Shown here in pieces: positions 51,870 through 61,649 of a stretch of DNA of 64,000 nucleotides. Below the pieces are notes generated by a model. It did not search any database and was not told the DNA's origin. It saw only the letters and a program-made list of their open reading frames with translations. Source of the DNA: Helicoverpa zea (Eukaryota > Arthropoda > Insecta > Lepidoptera > Noctuidae); NCBI RefSeq assembly GCF_022581195.2, contig NC_061453.1:14092001-14156000 (forward strand), in the 5' to 3' direction. Positions within the stretch are counted from its first letter, which is position 1; every line of letters starts with the position of its first letter. A program made the translations under genes and the position numbers.

Positions 51870-52270
51870 CGACGATAGCTCAGCAGGTGGAGTAAATAAT
51901 ACTAGTGGACTGTATAACATGTAAATACGTATAATGACTTTAAATATAACAATATAGTACAATTAAGCAAATAAGAATTAAAGTAGTAAGAACGCGTGGG
52001 CGCGGCCGGTGCGCATAAGCAAGATTTGACCTCTGGTCTCGGCGCATACGCGGCGAGCCGTTGCACCACGACGTCACAGTCGCCCCCACTTGTCGTGGAC
52101 GCGGTTGAAGCGAGTGGGACGACTCAACATAGACCCAAAACTGATGGGCGTATTATTTAGTATTTAATGACCAATTATAAAAACTTACAAAAATAATTGA
52201 CTTTTTTTCCCTAGTTAGTCTACTGCCTTAACCAAATATATGTACAGACTAGTCCATAAACGAAGACGTT
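51870..52270. other. Spacer with GC-rich patch, no gene seen
   Basis: Begins with the 3' flank of the two-module gene. 51990-52135 is GC-rich (gcgcggccggtgcgcataag..., gacgtcacagtcgcccccac), probably a TE relic, with no terminal repeats recognised. Confidence 0.45.
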
Positions 52271-52278
52271 ACCCTGTG

Positions 52279-52462
52279 ATTGTCAGAAGCCAGTAAGTCT
52301 GACACCAGTCTTACCGTATGGTTTTGTGTGTCCCGGGTATCTGGGTTGAGAAGGTCAGATAGGCAGTCACAGCCGATGTTCAATGACAGCCAGGACCTAC
52401 AGTTTAACGTGCCCTCTGAAACACAGTCATTAATGTCCAAGGTATACTTAGAAAGTAATCTT
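52279..52462. repeat. Chimeric SINE fragments
   Basis: 52279-52377 is plus-strand SINE body (agccagtaagtctgacacc, gtcagataggcagtc). 52378-52462 is minus-strand SINE body (gatgttcaatgacagccagg). The two halves are joined head to head, the signature of template switching or inversion. Confidence 0.65.
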
Positions 52463-52764
52463 AAAAAACCGGCCAAGTACGAGTCGGACTCGCTCACGAG
52501 GAGTTCCGTACCATTATTTATAAAATTTGCGAAAAAATCACGTTTGTTGTATGGGCCCCCAAAATATTTATTTTTTCTAGTTTTCACTATTTGTTGTTAT
52601 AGTGGCACCAGAAATACATCACCCGTGAAAATTTCAACTCTCTAACTATTACGGTTCATGAGATACAGCCTGGTGACAGACGGACCTACGGACGGACGAA
52701 CGGACGGACAGAGGAGCGAAAACAATAGGGTCCCGTTTTACCCTCTGGGTACGGAACACTAAAA
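52463..52764 (+). repeat. Lepidopteran interspersed repeat with ACGG microsatellite
   Basis: aaaaaaccggccaagtacga...gttccgtacc at the left, (acgg)n-like sequence at 52676-52705, and agggtcccgttttacc...ggtacggaac at the right. I recognise the pattern as a very common noctuid repeat, but its class is unclear to me. Frames across it (52249-52645) are not genes. Confidence 0.65.
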
Positions 52765-53600
52765 AGCAGAAAATAAAACCGTAATTCCTAAACACCTGGG
52801 TCTTTAACTGTTGCGTCCTACCTGTCATGACCTACAGATATAAACGTAGACTGTAGGGCTTCTCCATAAGGTCAAAGTCACTCAACGTACTGTATATCGA
52901 AAGAGTTGAGAGGTACGAGGTAGAGGTTGGATGCAAGCTGCCCAAAATATAAATAGTTTATATTTCAGAAAAAAGAAAGTCTTGCTTGCTAAACATGTTA
53001 AAAAAAACAGTCCATTATTTGACAACACAAAGGAGAATGCCCGTTTTGTTAGGAGATTTGGGCCCCCAGAAAAAAATTGCGTGCCATGGTGGTTTTAACT
53101 TTATTTTGAAGAACGACAATTACCTTTTCAGACCCTGAAAACAATTTATAATTTTTTACCCTGGTTTCCGAGAATTATTGATTTTTTTCTGATGAAGAAT
53201 TGAGGTTATTAGACAATATTTTTTCAAAAACAATTTGCGTTAAAACAATAAAATATTTTTAGTATTAATATTGATTCCCAAATGAAATAAAAACATCAGA
53301 TATCATCTTTTCTTGCTAAATAATATGTTAAACTGTTTATCTTGCAGTCAGCGGAAGTAGGTTTTGCTGGCACCAGTAGAAATAAATATACTTAGGGCTA
53401 AATTGGTTGGAGGAGCATGTGGCTACGTTACAACAACCACAAGGAGATATCTTAAGTTAAGCTACTTGGTCAGATTGCACTTGGGTGACCATCCATTACA
53501 AACTTCAGCTGGGTGGCTGCTAGTACTTACATTTAAACTGCTGATTCTGGGTGCATTATTTATACTTGTTATGAGTAGCTAGAATCCAGCAAGTGTGACA
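52765..53600. other. Unit-related spacer
   Basis: 52850-53000 contains phrases also found at 130-330 and 56620-56740 (gtagggcttctccataaggtc; gctaaacatgttaaaaaaaa), so it is a relic of the gene-cluster unit. 53000-53600 shows no gene. Confidence 0.5.
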
Positions 53601-53745
53601 ACCACTTACCAGGAGGTAACATGTTATAACCCAGTGTATCGGGTATGGAGGTCAGATGGGCAATCACTCTTTGAGCAATACTGTATTCAGCTGCATCGGT
53701 TAGACTAAAAGCCGACCCCAAGATTGTTGGCAAACTGGTAGGTAC
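53600..53745 (+). repeat. SINE 3' fragment
   Basis: gtatcgggtatggaggtcagatgggcaatcactc...cagctgcatcggttagactaaaagccgacccc, a diverged SINE 3' body without the tail. Confidence 0.65.
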
Positions 53746-54011
53746 CTAGTATATACGAGTATGTATGACATATATGACAGCATCTCCTGCAAGCGACATA
53801 GTAAAATCACTGCCCTGCTACTTAGTAAGATCGCTGTGCCATCTATGATTAGTTGTAGTTTATTTTAGAAAGGGCTTAATTATAAAGGAGTTTAAAATAT
53901 AGTAAATGCTATACAGATGTTTAATAAGAAAAAACACAACCAATTAAAATAATAGACATTTATTCTTCAAGGAATATGTTGTCTAGAAATTGTGCTGGAG
54001 CGCTTATATCA

Positions 54012-54747
54012 TTAAAGCGGTGGCAGTGGTGGTGGTACAGGAATCATCATATCTGTAATTATGTTTCCATCCATGATACCAGTCTCCGGTGCAGACTCCA
54101 CAGTGTGTTGGCTACTGCCAGCAACGGGTTGCCTCCGGACTTGTCTTGATGCAGCCGCCCAACAAGGAACACAAACTCGTTCCAAATGCAACACCTAATA
54201 ACAAAAATATTATATTTAGATACTTGATATTCATTAATATTTAATTAGTTCAACACACACATACATATGCATTCATACATTAAGTTTAAATAAATAAGAA
54301 TAAACACTTACGTGATGTACTGGTGTCCATCTTAGTATAACATTCCTTTGAGGAACTATCTTGACTGACTCTATGAGTTCTGCGACTTGCTGTTGACAAG
54401 CCACATGCGTAGCATATGTTTAGGTGTCCACGAGCAGGGGATACAAGTGACAGATTTGAGTTAGATGCTGTCTGGTTTTGTAATAATACAAAACATTTCA
54501 CACACAGGATATCATCAGAAGATATCTGGAAAAAATGACAAAATAAAATGTAAGGTAGTTTAGAGACGTGTGAAATCCACAAACATAATAAAACAAACTT
54601 ACCAATGTAGGTGTTTAGAAGGATAAGCATTGGTTCATCTATTTCTTCAATTTAACGTCTACGAAGATTAGGCCCTATACGTAAAGAGAAATTAACACAC
54701 TGGCGAGACAAAGAGTAATTTACTCGACTTCTACCAGGTGCAGACAT
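54012..54747 (-). pseudogene. Broken three-exon gene for a Cys-rich (zinc-binding-like) protein
   Basis: On the minus strand: exon 1 54603-54747 (MSAPGRSRVNYSLSRQCVNF, then LRIGPNLRRR, an in-frame TAA, and EEIDEPMLILLNTYIG) ends at GTAAGT. Exon 2 54312-54525 (ISSDDILCVKC..., RGHLNICYACGLSTASRRTH) follows TTCCAG and ends at GTAAGT. Exon 3 54012-54194 (VLHLERVCVPCWAAASRQVR ... PVPPPLPPL stop) follows TTATTAG. CxxC pairs (CVKC, CYAC, CVPC) suggest zinc binding. Exon 1/2 phases do not agree, exon 2 needs a +1 shift to continue as ILRWTPVHH into exon 3, and exon 1 has a stop, so it is decayed. Family not recognised; a TE-accessory protein is possible. A poly(A) signal lies near 53955. Confidence 0.6.
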
Positions 54748-55690
54748 TTTTCCGGAGTAAAACAACAATATCACTAAAAACAAGAGTCCAATGCTCACGA
54801 GTCAATGTGCTCACTTATCATTAAGAAAAGAGTCCAATATCTAAAAAAAAACCACTGGAGGCACGAAAACGATTAGCTCGACAGTTTTTACGCAAATTGT
54901 AACTATCAGAAGCAAATACGGAGGAATAAATTCAACTCTACGCATAACAACCGGCACGAAAACAATTTGAATGACGTATTGATTTGACAGATAGACTCGC
55001 GTTCCGAGTAGATGTTACCATGTTAAATATTTTGTTAATCGATTTTCTAAATCGATTTGTTATAAATAATATCATTTACTAATTATTGTGTTATTGTTGT
55101 ATTCCATGTATGGTGTTAGGTGTAACCGTTTTATAGATATAGTTCAGTGGTGACTTTTGTTAGTGTTGATATTTTATTGTTTGTGCAACAGTTATAAACA
55201 GTTTTTCTTTCTTCTTTTCTTGTTTACTATTTACGAGTGCATACTTAATATATATACTTGTACATTTTGATATAAGAGAAAAATGCTATATATTATATCG
55301 ATATTTTCAATCGATCACCTCGTTCATTTAAATGAGATAGTCTGTCGTCTACCTGGCAACATTCACGTTAAGTTTTAATGGCGGAACTAGCTTAGATTCA
55401 ATAAAATAAATATTAATTATGTTTTTCAATGCTAGGGTACAAGAAATTCTGAAAAAAAAATAGTTAGTTTTATAAAATTAGGACTTGATTTTTAATAATA
55501 AAATATTCTTGACACTCTATCACAAATAAGGGGCCCAACGGGTGGCAATGTCCTTTAATTGGTCATTACACTTTTATCCACATTTACGCTTAATTGACAA
55601 GTCGCACTTTGCCTTTTGCCATCAAACTTGTTTTTTGCGAGATGTACAAAAATAAGTTATATTCCGAAAATCGATCTCAGTGGCGTGCAC
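54748..55690. other. Intergenic, no feature seen
   Basis: AT-rich sequence upstream of the broken three-exon gene. No long frame, terminal repeat or RNA gene recognised. Confidence 0.45.
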
Positions 55691-55750
55691 TTGGAGAGGC
55701 CTATGTCCAGCAGTGGACTGCTATAGGCTGATGATGATGATGATGATGAA
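55690..55750 (+). repeat. LINE 3' tail fragment
   Basis: gagaggcctatgtccagcag, tggactgctataggctgatg and (atg)n is a frequent lepidopteran LINE 3' terminus. A degraded version lies at 437-485 (gagaggcctatatttagctg). Confidence 0.7.
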
Positions 55751-55959
55751 GTTATATTCCGCAAACGAGCATTCCTAACTTGAACTATGAGCTTCTCTTT
55801 ACATAAGCAGCTTCAATCCGGTCAGTAACTTAGGACCAATCCAATGATTTCAATTGTGATATTGCCAGAACACTTCATTCTCCTCTGGTCCGTCCAGGAA
55901 ACGATTTATAACTAAAAGTTGTTATTTTGTTCACTACAAAGCAGACGCTTATAGTTACA

Positions 55960-56205
55960 ACCAAAAACGACGCAATTTCAGACAGATACTCAAACTTTAC
56001 TCGGACCTTGGGTGCGAGTGCGGGGCTGCTATGCAGACCATGTCCCACCTCATCGCATGTCCACTGTGCTCTGAAACTTACTCGCGGCAGGACCTCATGA
56101 GTGCATCCGGTTGTGCTCTCGCTGTGGCGGCATATTGGGCTGACAAAGTGTAGTCTCACTATAAGACATGTCATCGGCACGAAAGAAGAAGAAGAAGAAG
56201 AATTA
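55960..56205 (+). pseudogene. LINE ORF2 C-terminal zinc-knuckle fragment
   Basis: Plus-strand frame NQKRRNFRQILKLYSDLGCE, CGAAMQTMSHLIACPLCSET, then DLMSASGCALAVAAYWADKV and a stop, followed by a (gaa)n tail at 56185-56203. The C-x-C...H-x4-C knuckle and the YWADKV end are typical of Jockey/R1-type LINE C-termini. The longer minus-strand frame over the same bases is a shadow. Confidence 0.75.
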
Positions 56206-56209
56206 ACAA

Positions 56210-56796
56210 ATATTGCCTATCGTATTCAAGCACTCAAGTAAAAGCGGGCTAACCATATTATCTGCAGATGGACGTACAGTCGATAGAGGAGACAAGTTTT
56301 AGAGTGGAGACCACGTTTTGGCAAACAAAGTAAGATGTCCTGATGCGCGGCAGACCGATGATTTTAAAAAGGTGGGGTATGCTGAGGAAGGATGCGGTCT
56401 ATCCAAGATACATTGGGGAGGCGAGGGATTACGATGATGATAAAAAAGTCGCGAAGGACCCGAGGGTTTCAACCCCAAACGGTTCGAAAATATAGTTTCC
56501 GACAAGGCCACTATATTTTAACGTACATATAAAGACAAATATCTTTACACAGTTGCTGCCTCATATTTGAACCATTTATTCTAGATTTCTTTCCAATATT
56601 CTCGATGTTAGGAGTAGGGAGGTCGAAGGTCGCGGACGTATGCATGCTGACCAAAATAGAGATAGTTTGTATTTATGGAAAATGAAAGTCTTAGTTGCTA
56701 AACATGTTAAAAAAAACAGTCCGTCATTTGGCAACACACATTTATTTCGTAATTATAATTTAATAACAACCAGCATTTGGGTTTTAATGGCTGTTA
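56210..56796. other. Unit-related flank, no gene
   Basis: 56245-56320 matches 318-392 (agcgggctNaccat, cagatggacgtacagtcg, ttttagagtgga...ccacgttt). 56690-56740 matches 53000. From 56760 it is the 3' flank of the next peptide gene, with minus-strand AATAAA near 56747. Confidence 0.55.
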
Positions 56797-57009
56797 TTAA
56801 TCCTTTTCAACGCATATATTGCCAACTCGCACCTTGGGTGGTACGCAGTAGTCGCCGTCAAAAGCTCCTCGTGTTAGCAGTACAGTTTTAAGGAGTAATT
56901 GAGACCGATAACCATTAAGGTAGTCTGGTTGGTCATTGTTATCAATATACTGGCACATGACGCTCCCCAGGACGGCCACTAGAACAACAAGTACGATTAA
57001 CTTCGACAT
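56797..57009 (-). CDS. ENF/SRP-like peptide precursor, family 1 (acidic spacer)
   Basis: A 70-residue precursor: signal peptide MSKLIVLVVLVAVLGSVMC, acidic spacer DNNDQPDYLNGYR, LLTR47, then a 23-residue module GAFDGDYCVPPKVRVGNICV plus EKD with Cys54 and Cys65. It is closest to the gene at 29278 in both spacer and module, and its 3' flank (taataacagcc...cccaaatgctggttg) is also shared with that gene, so the two are sister copies in opposite orientation. TATA at 57096-57103 and the standard leader are intact. This is the cleanest example of the family consensus. Confidence 0.82.
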   Translation of the reverse strand: MSKLIVLVVLVAVLGSVMCQYIDNNDQPDYLNGYRSQLLLKTVLLTRGAFDGDYCVPPKVRVGNICVEKD

Positions 57010-57095
57010 TCTTACAGTTTACTCACTTCTGCGATACAGATCCGCAAGTTTACTGAATATTGCTGACGATGTTATGATACTCGGGTATGTACTCC

Positions 57096-57103
57096 TTTAT
57101 ATA
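57096..57103 (-). promoter_or_regulatory. TATA box of family-1 gene
   Basis: TATATAAA on the minus strand, 87 bp from the ATG at 57009; followed upstream by the shared ttggtttcaaataatgcgtt block to about 57200. Confidence 0.65.
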
Positions 57104-57229
57104 CTTTGTGTAGTGAAAAGTCTTAAATCAATTGGTTTCAAATAATGCGTTAAATTATTTGATTCCATCATTAAGGATATTTGTCACTAATTAATTTAAA
57201 AAAATGTATGTGGTTAATATGATATAGAG

Positions 57230-57984
57230 AATGAAACTAGATGTTATATACAGCATGCCCCATGAATGAAGAAGCGCCTGGACAGGACCATTTTTGAAAA
57301 TATTTTAATTAGAAAAATATGATTTTGCACGAATCACACATATTTTTTTGCTAGGTCGTTTATGTGAGCCAAGAATTAATCAATTTAGTTATAAATAATC
57401 GTTTGGAATTTTGTGGTCAGAATCTGAGAGGGCAATTATTCGGACATGATTATTTTTTCTTCTTTTCAAAAACTGTATCAAAATAAGTAATTTATTTTCG
57501 ACCCGGGCTCACTAGTCGCTCTTTGCGACCACTGCACATGAAGCAGTCATCTATAAAATTGTAGGAAAGTCAAAACTGTACATTTAATATTTTTTTGAAA
57601 GAATATTTGGGGCGTAATCTACAATCGATCCCGAGGCCGAATCAATTTAGAATTTTTGTGTGTTTGTTTGTTACGGATAAACTCAAAAAGTACTGAATAA
57701 GCTTCGTTCAAATTCTGCATGAATTTTACCTGGAGGTTGGTTCAACGCATAGGCATAGTACATTATTATCACGCAATCATATGGTTGGTAGCAGATGTTT
57801 TATTCATTTTGTGATTAAGACTAGATGATTGAGACTCCGCCACTATGGGATACGATTGCCATTATGGGTATTAAGATAGTTTTGGACCCAAACACTGAAA
57901 TGCATCAAATAAAATAAAACTTTTTACGAATAAATAAAAACAGATTGTTGACTATTTTGACACCGACTTCTAGAGCCATGTTAA
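57230..57984. other. Intergenic with small TE scraps
   Basis: 57560-57590 (aggaaagtcaaaactgtNca) repeats a phrase at 614-640 of the unit. 57655-57700 (tgtttgtttgttacggataaactcaaaaag) is a Helitron interior scrap. No gene seen. Confidence 0.5.
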
Positions 57985-58612
57985 GAGTTTATTTTTAAAC
58001 GACTTCCCAAAAAGGAGGAGGTTCTCAATTCGGCCGGTATGTTTTTTTTTTTTCTATGTATGTACATCGTTTACTCCGAGGTTTATAGACCGATTTACGT
58101 GATTCTTTTTTTGTTCGACGCGGAATGGCTGCCAGTTGGTCCCATAGTCATCAGGTCAGGATCTGATGGTGGAAACCCTGAGAAATCGAGGGCAACCTTC
58201 GAAAGTTGTAGGGATACATAGGGTAAAAATTTGACACTCAGGTGTATGCCTGAAAGCACTATTCAGCAGTGAAGGTTTGGAGCTGACCTGATGATGGAGA
58301 CCAGAGAGGGTTGAGGGAACTCGACAACTGAATATGTAAACTACCTCGTGTTTGGGCTTATATTATTCGTTTTGACGAGACCTTTGCAACAGTGAAGGTT
58401 TGGAGCTGACCTGATGAAGGAGACGAGAGAACGTCGAGGGAACTCGACAACTGAATATGTAAAATACTTCGTATTTGAGCTTATATTCTTTGTATTGATG
58501 AGAATTTTGTCTTTTACGATGGTTTGTCAGGTCAGAACATTTTATTATGGTGGTATGTCATTGTCAAAGATAATCTCACGCACACGCGGACGACGTCGCG
58601 GGCATCAGCTAG
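57985..58612 (+). mobile_element. Helitron-like element, 3' end certain
   Basis: Ends cgcgggcatcagctAG before T58613, the same terminus type as the other Helitrons. It contains two ~123-bp tandem units starting cagtgaaggtttggagctga at 58267 and 58390. The left boundary is a guess; a common lepidopteran repeat phrase (cttcccaaaaaggaggaggt) starts at ~58000. Confidence 0.6.
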
Positions 58613-58702
58613 TACGTAATAGGATAATAAAACAAAATAATATAATACTATATTTTTATTTATTCTTCAATATATTTTTGGAGGGACTGCTTACTTTTTG
58701 CC

Positions 58703-58907
58703 TTATAGGAGTGCCTTTCCACTCGAATAAATTAAACCAAGAAGTTGTCTCCTCGTCCTCTCGTCTGGAAATCCAGCTTCACTTGATGATGCTAAGCCGT
58801 AGATTTTGAATATATCTTCCATTCTTCTTGGGGTTACATCTTTGACACCGCCAATGACACTCCCGAAGATGTCCACTAGAATTACAAGTTACTATTATCT
58901 TAGACAT
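58703..58907 (-). pseudogene. Decayed family-1 peptide gene
   Basis: The minus-strand ATG at 58907 gives MSKIIVT, then after a frame shift ILVDIFGSVIGG, a recognisable relic of the MSKLIV...VLGSVMC signal peptide. The upstream sequence (cattcttacNgt, ttgcgatacag, gtttact, TTTATAA) matches the family leader with a ~40-bp deletion, so the TATA is about 50 bp from the ATG. The shifted frame stays open to a TAA at 58703 (DVTPRRMEDIFKIYG, DERTRRQLLG) but has no Cys module. It is either a pseudogene or a gene that lost its peptide. Confidence 0.6.
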
Positions 58908-58959
58908 TCTTACGGTCTTACCTTGCGATACAGTTGTCGAGTTTACTTTACATTTATAA

Positions 58960-59430
58960 AGGAATGAATTTTAAGCAGTGCACAAAAAAAACTGGTGGTC
59001 CAGAATCATTAACAGAACATATCTGCATCATCAGTAAAAAAAAAATTTTCATTCTCTTGTCCGCCCTAAAATCAGCAAAATATGGATACCGACTATTCTT
59101 ACGCGCTTGGAGCAATGCTCGCGTCTGTAAACCGATTTCGCGTTACCGCCTGGCCTACTATAACCGTACGATCCGTTGCAAAATAAACATCTTTCGTTAT
59201 CAATAACTATTCTTTTTTGTACTAAAACACGACAAAATAAAAATAAACCTATCTATAAAACTTATTTAACTATAAGTTGACAAAGTTTGCGCACTGGATA
59301 AAATTCATTCCTGTATATCGACAAGCAAATTAAGGACAGAAATCAATTTGTTTCGAATTATACAATTTTCTTTTTTATTGGGGTATTATACGTGAGTACA
59401 TTATAAAGAAAACTGATCAAATCAAATCAA
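58960..59430. other. No confident gene
   Basis: Frames such as 58934-59206 begin at non-standard codons and lack supporting structure. AT-rich spacer. Confidence 0.4.
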
Positions 59431-59620
59431 TCCAATCAAATCATTTATTTCATTTAGGCCTTTACAAGCACTTATGAACGTCAAAAATTATAAATAAGGT
59501 TGATTCTAGTTGCCCATTCCAAAAGTAGCTTCCTATGGAGAAGAACGGGCAAGAAACTCCATGGTTAATCTTTTTAAAACATAATTGGTATGTAGTGCTT
59601 ACAATATTTTAAGGGTTGAC
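59430..59620 (-). repeat. LINE 3'-UTR-like repeat fragment
   Basis: tcatttatttcatttaggcctttacaagcac...ggagaagaacgggcaagaaact is a frequent lepidopteran LINE 3' region in reverse orientation. A second scrap (gagtttcttgccggttcttctcc) lies at 60339-60363 on the plus strand. Confidence 0.5.
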
Positions 59621-61560
59621 TCTGAGAAAGTTATACAATGCAAGTTGGACTAGGAATTAATTGACTAATTTTAATTATATGACAGAATTATTATACAAAC
59701 TAATTTTAAGAAGTTAATGAATTTAACAAACCAAGTTATATAAAGCAAAAAAAAAAAAACGAAAAAAATTAAAAGATCGTTATTCTAATTATGTACCAGC
59801 TTCTCCCGCAGGTTTATTCGCTTTTCGAGGGAACTACATACATACAATTACTTACTAAGCACCCGAATATAAAGCCTATTGTATTAATTCAGGATGTTAG
59901 TTTAAGCAAGCCAAATTCTGTTAATATTGGTCCAGCCGTTTACGCGTGTATTGTCTGTGCTAGTATCGTATAGCTGTTTGAACAATAAATAAACTTCCAC
60001 ACGTGCTTAGTAGAAATACTCTGATTAGCTTATTTAAGGCCTTTCTTCCTCGATGAGTATTTTTCTTATTATTTCGTATATGACCTAACCAAAGAATACT
60101 GTCAAAAAGATGATTTTCTTCCAATTAAAAAAATAAATTTCACTTAAGCAGTGAGTGTGAATCCTGACTGTTTATAGGATTGCGTAAACATTTAGTACAT
60201 TTGAGTGAGCACGGCACTACCACTTAAGCAATATTACCTTCAATCCTAGAGCACATAAACAACCGGAGACGCCAATACCGTGCCTGACCCTCTGTCAAGG
60301 AAGAGGGCGGCTCATCACACTGTTAGAAAAGTATATTTACGGAGTTTCTTGCCGGTTCTTCTCCATGAGACACACTCTTTGGACTAGTCCTAACTAGCTT
60401 GACGTTTCGAAAGAGCTCTTACAGGCTTATTTGTATGTCCAGCTTATGCTTGTATTTGTCAACTTTATCGTGTGGGTGTGTCACACACTAGCGAATTTTC
60501 CGCTAGTAGTAAAACTGAACGTACACGGGCGACACATTCGGAGCTTGAAAAAATTGTCATTTTTTTACGTCATTTTTGTGTTAGCAGTTGTCAATTGTTT
60601 ATTGGCTGTGCGGTTTGTTGGCGGTATCTTCTTATGATCTGAGCGATAAATCCGCCGCTGTTAAAATACTGTTACAATATAATCGAGTATAGAAGAGTGA
60701 GTTATCACTATATGTTGCGTTGCTTCCGTACGTAAATTGGCCGATATTTCGTAAAAAAAAACATTTTATTACCAAATTGGGTTGGTCAAAATATAAAAAC
60801 GTCATCACCTTTTTGTGCTCATTTCGGGTCCCGTTGTTTAACTACTCTTAGCGTTCAGTGTATAATCTAACGCGTTATTGCGATACTCCGGCTTCGTAGG
60901 TGCATTAGTTTACCGGCTGCCGTACTAATTACTCCTTTGGATAACGATATTAAGGCCAATATAAGGTCTATACCTATGTACCAACATAATTGGGTGCGGT
61001 TCAGGAATTTATTATGGCTGGCTATTTCTTCCGGTTTTGCATACGTAATTTCTCCGAAGAAATTATACTTTTCTCATTTTTGGTTTTAGAAGTGCTGTGG
61101 TTAATTCTGAAGAGTTTTAGCACGTATCGATAAACTATATTATTAACTGTTAAACTTTCAACTATGTATATAGAAAAGTAAAACCTCTCTTAAGCCTCTC
61201 TTACCTCAAACCTCGGCATTTTCATTGAAAACAATGAAATTCAAAAGCCTCGAGAACCGTAATCATCTAAAACCAAAACACAAATTAGTTCTGAATTTCC
61301 GATCAGAAATGATTTCCGCTAACTCCGACCAAACAAAGAAACTGTTTGGCCTTATACTTCATGTACAGTAACTTATTAACTTACTAATATTTACGAAATT
61401 GTGTTTATTTGCTTTACTTTCAATCTGAAATTAACCGATCGATGGAAAAGGCAAGGAGAAAACTGGAACTCTATAGATAGTTTAAGCGTATTTTTATACG
61501 GATACGTGATGGGTCAAAGTCATCATCTTACTTGCTTTTCTCACTCAGACGAGGAATGAG
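59620..61560. other. No confident gene
   Basis: AT-rich sequence with short frames only. No splice-supported coding series, terminal repeats or RNA genes recognised. Confidence 0.4.
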
Positions 61561-61579
61561 CGTTAATCACATCGCTTGC

Positions 61580-61640
61580 TGCACGTTACATTTTTGCCTT
61601 ACCAGGCATCGAACCCGCATCCTCATACTTGAGAGGCTGT
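61580..61640 (-). repeat. SINE head fragment (B box)
   Basis: Minus strand contains ctcaagtatgaggatgcggg followed by ttcgatgcctggtaaggc, the B-box region of the tRNA-derived SINE; neither the 5' end nor the body is recognisable. Confidence 0.55.
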
Positions 61641-61649
61641 GGTTTAGAG

